Below are positions 5,035 through 5,799 of a DNA stretch of 5,799 bases, piece by piece; positions within the stretch are counted from its first letter, which is position 1, and the number at the start of each line of letters is the position of its first letter. The stretch is taken from positions 1-5,799 of the forward strand of contig JBBILY010000170.1 in the NCBI GenBank assembly GCA_037444705.1, given 5' to 3'. A program made the translations under genes and the position numbers. The notes below the pieces were generated by a model. That model had not been told where the DNA came from. It was given only the letters and a program-made list of their open reading frames with translations, and did no database searches. Source of the DNA: DATCYX01 sp037444705 (GTDB lineage: Bacteria > Chloroflexota > Anaerolineae > Anaerolineales > UBA4823).

Positions 5035-5799
5035 TGCTCACCAGGACCTGGCCTGGAACATGCTCACCTTCGGGCGCGATTACACGTTGTCAGCCAGCGA
5101 GATTCGAGAACGAGAGAGGGGCGGGTTGGCACCGCGCCACAATGGGGATACTCTTCTGGGGTGGCCTGAATATCAGCGCGGACGGGTGGCGGTTGTCTTC
5201 TCCACCTTGTTTGCAGCCCCTATGCGTCGTAAGGCAGGGGATTGGGACATCCTATGTTATAGCGACACAGACCAGGCTAAAATGCTCTATCGTAAGCAAT
5301 TAGACCTTTACCAGCGCCTGGCGGAAGATCATCCTGAAAAGTTTCGCTTGGTGTTGACGCGGAGCGATTTGCAGGTTGTTTGGGATCACTGGGAGTTAGA
5401 GGAGGCAGAAGAGCATCCAGTGGGTTTGGTGGTGCTTATGGAGGGGGCAGAGGCAGTGGAAGAGCCGCAGGAATTGGAAGAATGGTGGCAGGGTGGGGTA
5501 CGCATCATCGGCCCTGCCTGGGCAGGGACTCGATTTTGCGGAGGTACACGGGAACCCGGCCCGCTAACAAAAGAAGGCTATGCATTGTTAGAGGCGATGG
5601 CTGAGTTTGGCTATGTCTTAGACATTAGCCATATGGATGAACGCTCTGCGCTGCAAGCGCTGGATACCTATCCGGGTGTCGTGATTGCTTCCCACTCGAA
5701 CGCCCAGGCGCTGCTCAAGGGGTTGGATACAAATCGCCACCTCACTGATCGGGTCATCCAGGCATTGCTGGAACGAGAAGGTATGATTGGTATTGTGCC
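5021..5799 (+). CDS. Membrane dipeptidase (peptidase family M19), 3' end outside the window
   Basis: M19 enzymes are zinc dipeptidases that cleave dipeptides, some including D-amino acids. The frame starts at ATG 5021, inside the end of mutY, and stays open to the last base (259 residues visible of perhaps 330-370). The residues expected in M19 appear in order: HQD at 7-9 (the HxD zinc motif), bridging Glu141 in LMEG, His204 in LDISH, His225 in ASHS, and Arg239 and Asp243 in NRHLTDRV, followed by GMIGIV. There is no signal peptide, so it is probably cytoplasmic despite the family name. The segment GPAWAGTRFCGG (164-175) stands where animal renal dipeptidase has a THS-type segment with a substrate-binding His, so specificity may differ. 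No Shine-Dalgarno sequence is clear; the 14-base overlap suggests translational coupling with mutY. The physiological substrate is unknown. Confidence 0.93.
   Translation, partial: MLIIDAHQDLAWNMLTFGRDYTLSASEIRERERGGLAPRHNGDTLLGWPEYQRGRVAVVFSTLFAAPMRRKAGDWDILCYSDTDQAKMLYRKQLDLYQRLAEDHPEKFRLVLTRSDLQVVWDHWELEEAEEHPVGLVVLMEGAEAVEEPQELEEWWQGGVRIIGPAWAGTRFCGGTREPGPLTKEGYALLEAMAEFGYVLDISHMDERSALQALDTYPGVVIASHSNAQALLKGLDTNRHLTDRVIQALLEREGMIGIV

Noticed and set aside
5031..5303. Plus-strand 90-codon frame following mutY
   Set aside because: It is a shadow of the M19 dipeptidase, which is in another frame, shows all family motifs and simply lacks a stop in the window.
5512..5527. CCCTGCC/GGCAGGG inverted repeat in the dipeptidase gene
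   Set aside because: The two-base loop and location in coding sequence for conserved GPAWAG residues make it likely a by-product of codon choice.

Overview
The window looks like an ordinary bacterial chromosome segment of moderate GC content. The mix of genes suggests a member of the Chloroflexota, Anaerolineae-like: a degenerate UlaG-type metallo-beta-lactamase protein, a MutY with a complete Nudix domain, a single-domain M19 dipeptidase, and a jelly-roll protein with an internal membrane segment. That assignment is inference from protein style, since there is no rRNA or other marker gene here.

Layout. Positions 1-1896 (+) hold the 3' part of a large CotA-like multicopper oxidase; its reading frame is open from base 1, so the true start lies upstream. 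Positions 1897-2036 are a short convergent intergenic region with two hairpins, one serving each flanking gene. Positions 2037-2801 (-) encode an unnamed protein with a GH16/LamG-like concanavalin fold and one strong hydrophobic segment in the middle. Positions 2802-2893 form a divergent promoter region with a perfect TATAAT on the plus strand, an overlapping TATACT on the minus strand, and a GCATATTC repeat spaced one helical turn apart.

From 2894 to the end of the window four plus-strand genes run closely together, probably as one operon: a metallo-beta-lactamase-fold protein (2894-3541), a 100-residue probable alpha/beta-barrel protein (3581-3883), mutY (3916-5034), and a membrane-dipeptidase-family M19 gene (5021 to beyond the window end) that begins inside the last 14 bases of mutY. 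The M19 gene has no stop codon in the window, so a search for complete ORFs would miss it.

Functional reading. MutY removes adenine opposite 8-oxoguanine. Here its C-terminal domain keeps a complete Nudix box, so one polypeptide might combine MutY and MutT (8-oxo-dGTP clean-up) activities. The metallo-beta-lactamase protein has lost several expected metal ligands. I see no CRISPR array, mobile element, phage gene, toxin-antitoxin pair or RNA gene. Nor do I see a clear new multi-gene system; the most interesting items are the MutY-Nudix protein, the altered metallo-beta-lactamase and the divergent promoter.
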